Positions 6,632 through 8,750 of a DNA stretch of 8,750 nucleotides are shown here, piece after piece. Within the stretch, counting starts at the first letter, position 1. Each line of letters begins with the position of its first letter. The notes beneath the pieces were generated by a model. It worked only from the letters and a program-made list of their open reading frames with translations, had not been told where the DNA came from and did no database searches. The stretch spans positions 1 to 8,750 of the forward strand of contig CAZMRK010000005.1 of the NCBI GenBank assembly GCA_964568355.1, given 5' to 3'. Both the position numbers and the translations under genes were made by a program. This DNA is from JAJPJX01 sp964568355. Its GTDB lineage: Bacteria; Acidobacteriota; Terriglobia; Bryobacterales; Bryobacteraceae.

Positions 6632-8149
6632 CTAGGTGCCGGCGATCCTTCCGGCCAGCTTCAACGTGTAACAGGGGCGCGGCGGCAGGGCCGCAGCCAG
6701 TGCCTCCGGAATCCGGACCCGCAGTTCCCTGCCCTGCTGCACCGCCTCCAGCGCCTGCCCGGTTTCGAGCAGCGTCGCCTTTACGCCGCCGGGCGCGTCG
6801 ATGTCCTGCAGCACGATCTCTTTACCCGGACGGCGCGGCAGAATGGCGTAAAGCGTGTCCTTCTTCGCGGTGAAAAAGGCATCCACGCGGGCAAACCCGC
6901 CGGGAGGCGTATCCACCAGCTTGGTAATGTCGTATTCGGCGCGGAACTCCTTTTCCTCCAGCTTCGGAACGGTGCCCGAACTCCACTGGCGCGAATGCTT
7001 CCACGCTTTGGTGCCGTAGATCGCCTCTCCGTTGGGACGCAGCCATTGCCCCATCTGGATCAGGCGTTCTTCCATGACCACCGGAATCGTCCCGTCGCCG
7101 CCCGGACCGATATCCAGCAGCAGGTTTCCGCCGCGGCTCACAATATCGATCAGCATAAGCAGCAACTGGCGGTCGGTGTGATAGTCGGCCAGCCGCTCCG
7201 CGCGGTTGTAGCCATAGGAAAACCCCATGCCGCGGCTTTCCTCCCAGGCGTGCTGGCTTTGCTGCATCCCCGAAGTGTATTCGGTAGTGTAGTAGCCGCC
7301 GTGTTTGTGGCGGCAGTCCTTGCCCCAGCGGTCGTTGATCACCACCTCGTCGCGCACGGGCGATTCGTTCAAGAGCCACGCCAGCAACTCCGGGCTGCGC
7401 CATTCCGAGCTGGGCATATCCCACTCGCCGTCGGAAAAGATGATGCTCGGCCGGACGTGCTTCACCACATCCTGAAACTGGGGGAACAGGTGCTCGGCGA
7501 CGTAGCGTTTGCGATCGCTGAGCCAGAGCGGGTTGTACCACTCGTAAAGCGAATAGTAGATGCCCATGTGCAGCCCGCGCCGGCGCCCGGCTTCGCTGAG
7601 ATCCAGGACCAGATCGCGCCTGGCGCCGACGTCCACGCTGTTCCAGGGGCGGCCCCAGGCGCGATTGGCCTCGGCGCTGCGCCACAGGCAAAAGCCTTCG
7701 TGATGTTTCGAGGTTAATGCCACATAGCGGGCGCCGGCGCGCATAAATATGTCCGCCCAGTGGTCCGGATCGAATAACTCGGCCTTAAATAGCGGCGCAA
7801 AGTTCTCATAGGGGAACTCCGCGCCATAGACGCGCTGATGAAACTGCCAGGTATGCGCCCCATCGCCGGATGACCGGTTGGCCTTCCTGCCGTTGGTGAG
7901 CGAATGCCAATACCACTCGGCATATGGCGTTTCGCCCTTGACTTGAACCGGCGCGTACGCGGGCACCGAGTACACACCCCAGTGGATGAAGATGCCGAAC
8001 TTGGCATCGGCATACCAGGCGGGCGAAGGACGGCGGTCGATCGATTCCCAGGTGGGCTCATAGCGAGCCGGAGCAGCGGCAGCCGGACGGCGGGCGGCCA
8101 GCACGAGCGGAGCGGCCGCACAGGTGCGAAGCAGGTCTCGTCTTTGCAT
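6632..8149 (-). CDS. GH29 alpha-L-fucosidase, Tat-exported
   Basis: The product has 505 residues if started at the ATG at 8149. It should hydrolyse terminal alpha-L-fucose from glycans outside the cytoplasm. MQRRDLLR plus an Ala/Leu-rich stretch (residues 1-26) is a Tat leader. KFGIFIHWGVYS (50-61), WADIFMRAGARYVALTSKHHEGF (from 131, KHHEGF at 148-153) and GGNLLLDIGPGGDG (340-353) are GH29 signatures. Asp240 in IIFSDGEWD is the expected nucleophile; the acid/base cannot be assigned by eye. The last ~100 residues look like the C-terminal beta-sandwich. An ATG at 8164 would add MTDEA, and a TTG at 8230 adds a poor extension overlapping the operator half-site. I prefer 8149 because Tat n-regions are rarely acidic, but neither start has a convincing ribosome site. 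The gene converges with the PLP-enzyme gene, and I see no terminator in the 11 bp between. Confidence 0.92.
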   Translation of the reverse strand: MQRRDLLRTCAAAPLVLAARRPAAAAPARYEPTWESIDRRPSPAWYADAKFGIFIHWGVYSVPAYAPVQVKGETPYAEWYWHSLTNGRKANRSSGDGAHTWQFHQRVYGAEFPYENFAPLFKAELFDPDHWADIFMRAGARYVALTSKHHEGFCLWRSAEANRAWGRPWNSVDVGARRDLVLDLSEAGRRRGLHMGIYYSLYEWYNPLWLSDRKRYVAEHLFPQFQDVVKHVRPSIIFSDGEWDMPSSEWRSPELLAWLLNESPVRDEVVINDRWGKDCRHKHGGYYTTEYTSGMQQSQHAWEESRGMGFSYGYNRAERLADYHTDRQLLLMLIDIVSRGGNLLLDIGPGGDGTIPVVMEERLIQMGQWLRPNGEAIYGTKAWKHSRQWSSGTVPKLEEKEFRAEYDITKLVDTPPGGFARVDAFFTAKKDTLYAILPRRPGKEIVLQDIDAPGGVKATLLETGQALEAVQQGRELRVRIPEALAAALPPRPCYTLKLAGRIAGT

Positions 8150-8219
8150 GGCTTCGTCGGTCATCCTATCAGGTCTGATGCTCCGGGAGGTTGCGGAAAA
8201 AGAGCGGGCGTTCGGGCGC

Positions 8220-8231
8220 ATTTGGGACAAA
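8220..8231 (+). promoter_or_regulatory. operator half-site ATTTGGGACAAA
   Basis: This 12-mer recurs as its exact reverse complement at 8294-8305. The two copies are 62 bp apart, and the midpoint (8262.5) falls in the TATAAT at 8259-8264. The bases to the right of this copy match the second half of the full palindrome only weakly (4 of 9), so this is a half-site or a degraded operator. It lies on the fucosidase side. Confidence 0.55.
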
Positions 8232-8258
8232 ATGCCCGCGGGACTTTTTTTACTTTTT

Positions 8259-8264
8259 TATAAT
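8259..8264 (+). promoter_or_regulatory. consensus -10 box TATAAT for the RraA-like gene
   Basis: This is a perfect -10 hexamer directly after a T6 run. It predicts a transcript start near 8271 and a leader of about 77 nt for the gene at 8348. No -35 hexamer is recognisable 16-18 bp upstream, so an activator or the T-tracts may compensate. The 19-bp palindrome would then sit about 14-32 nt downstream of the start, a position typical for repression. Confidence 0.45.
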
Positions 8265-8273
8265 CAATAACTT

Positions 8274-8283
8274 GCAGATCTGC
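8274..8283. repeat. 10-bp palindrome GCAGATCTGC
   Basis: This perfect palindrome lies one base before the 19-bp operator. It may be part of a composite regulator site or chance; at this length it is weak evidence alone. Confidence 0.35.
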
Positions 8284-8284
8284 C

Positions 8285-8303
8285 TTGGGACAATTTGTCC
8301 CAA
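8285..8303. promoter_or_regulatory. 19-bp perfect palindromic operator
   Basis: TTGGGACAA (8285-8293), a single T (8294) and TTGTCCCAA (8295-8303) form a perfect 9-1-9 inverted repeat. This geometry is typical of a dimeric helix-turn-helix repressor. The same half-site recurs at 8222-8230. I cannot name the regulator family from the site, and no regulator gene is present in the window. Confidence 0.75.
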
Positions 8304-8347
8304 ATCGTCACGCCGGTCCGGCCGCTTTCTGATTCAATAGATACATC

Positions 8348-8750
8348 ATGGAAACGCTACTGACCGGAAGATGCCTGGGCGCCCTCGTGCTTGGCGCGTG
8401 CATCCCGACCTTGCTCGTCCCTTCCGCGGCCCGGGGCCAACTGTTTCAGTTCACGAAGCAGGACCTGCTGGACTATACGGCCGAAAATCCCTTCGACCGA
8501 TTTCCGGACGGCCGTCCCAAGATTCCCGAAGAGCTGATCGAACGCGCCCGCGGCTTGTCTGCCGAGGAGATCTTTGGCGTCCTGCCGGGAAAGGGATTTC
8601 GCAACCAGGACGCCGATGGCTTCCAGGTACTGCACCCGGGAAAGAAGATGGTGGGGCGGGTGGTGACCGCGCAGTTCATGCCCGCGCGGCCGGACGTGGA
8701 AAAGATTGCCCTGGCTCGCGCCAAAGCGCGCGGCGTTACGCGCCTGAGCA
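8348..8750 (+). CDS. exported RraA-like family protein, 5' part
   Basis: The first 134 codons are visible, and the gene continues past the right edge. Residues 1-30 form a Sec-type signal: Arg8, a hydrophobic stretch from 9 to 25, and a probable cut near SAARG/Q. LGAC at 15-18 is a lipobox-like alternative, weakened by Arg8 lying too close. FPDGRPKIPEELIERARGLS (52-71), EEIFGVLPGKGF (73-84) and HPGKKMVGRVVTAQFMPARPD (from 96) match RraA-like proteins, formerly annotated as dimethylmenaquinone methyltransferase. Known members include RNase E inhibitors and metal-dependent 4-hydroxy-4-methyl-2-oxoglutarate/oxaloacetate aldolases. An exported form cannot act on RNase E, so an aldolase-like or lyase role is more plausible, but this is inference. 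No Shine-Dalgarno precedes the ATG. It diverges from the fucosidase and shares its regulatory region. Confidence 0.8.
   Translation, partial: METLLTGRCLGALVLGACIPTLLVPSAARGQLFQFTKQDLLDYTAENPFDRFPDGRPKIPEELIERARGLSAEEIFGVLPGKGFRNQDADGFQVLHPGKKMVGRVVTAQFMPARPDVEKIALARAKARGVTRLS

Larger units (their letters stand above)
8150..8347. promoter_or_regulatory. divergent regulatory region between fucosidase and RraA-like genes
   Basis: This 198-bp gap serves two divergent genes. It is GC-rich at both ends with a sharp AT-rich island at 8244-8272, which contains a T7 run (8245-8251) and a T6 run (8254-8259). The island carries a TATAAT. TTGGGACAA motifs lie on both sides, and a 10-bp palindrome GCAGATCTGC (8274-8283) abuts the main operator. 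The layout points to one regulator controlling one or both genes. No coding frame is apparent. Confidence 0.7.

Noticed and set aside
6600..6660. Bidirectional terminator between the convergent PLP and fucosidase genes
   Set aside because: Only short GC palindromes such as CCTAGG are present, with no stem of useful length and no T-run.
6632..8230. Fucosidase starting from the TTG at 8230
   Set aside because: The added residues are Arg/Ser-rich, precede the Tat motif by too much, and coincide with the TTGGGACAA half-site.
8232..8251. Intrinsic terminator (CCCGCGGG followed by T7)
   Set aside because: The palindrome leaves no room for a loop, and no plus-strand gene lies upstream to terminate.
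8357..8724. Minus-strand frames opposite the RraA-like gene
   Set aside because: They lack recognisable motifs and overlap a plus-strand frame with clear RraA-like sequence and a signal peptide.

Overview
The window looks like a piece of a high-GC soil bacterium, most plausibly Acidobacteriota of the Solibacter/Bryobacter type. This is inferred from gene content and style: twin-arginine-exported glycoside hydrolases, a Tat-exported PLP enzyme, an exported RraA-like protein, weak Shine-Dalgarno signals and strong GC bias at third codon positions. No rRNA, tRNA, CRISPR array, insertion sequence or phage gene is visible.

Layout. (1) Positions 1-2727, minus strand: a large Tat-exported glycoside hydrolase that resembles GH106 alpha-L-rhamnosidases. 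Its C-terminus runs off the left edge. (2) 2728-2972: an intergenic gap with two GC-rich palindromes. (3) 2973-5371, minus strand: a compact hypC-hypD-hypE operon with overlapping reading frames. It encodes the proteins that build and deliver the Fe(CN)2CO group of [NiFe] hydrogenases. (4) A 43-bp divergent gap with a symmetric -10 element. (5) 5415-6620, plus strand: a SelA/DgaE-like PLP-dependent enzyme with a Tat-type leader. (6) 6632-8149, minus strand: a GH29 alpha-L-fucosidase with a Tat leader, convergent with the PLP gene. (7) 8150-8347: a divergent regulatory region with an AT-rich island, a consensus TATAAT and TTGGGACAA repeats, including a perfect 9-1-9 palindrome. (8) 8348 to the right edge, plus strand: the 5' part of an exported RraA-like protein.

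Two themes are interleaved. One is degradation of deoxyhexose-bearing polysaccharide outside the cytoplasm (GH106 rhamnosidase-like, GH29 fucosidase, possibly the exported PLP and RraA-like enzymes). The other is hydrogenase maturation (HypC, HypD, HypE), whose partners HypA, HypB and HypF and any hydrogenase subunits are absent here. I see no clearly new multi-gene system. The most interesting items are the operator architecture at 8220-8305, the symmetric promoter at 5399-5407 with an apparently leaderless gene, and the apparent export of a PLP enzyme.

The longest open frame in the left third lies on the plus strand, but it is the codon-for-codon antisense shadow of the GH106-like gene. The real gene is easily missed because it has no stop codon inside the window.
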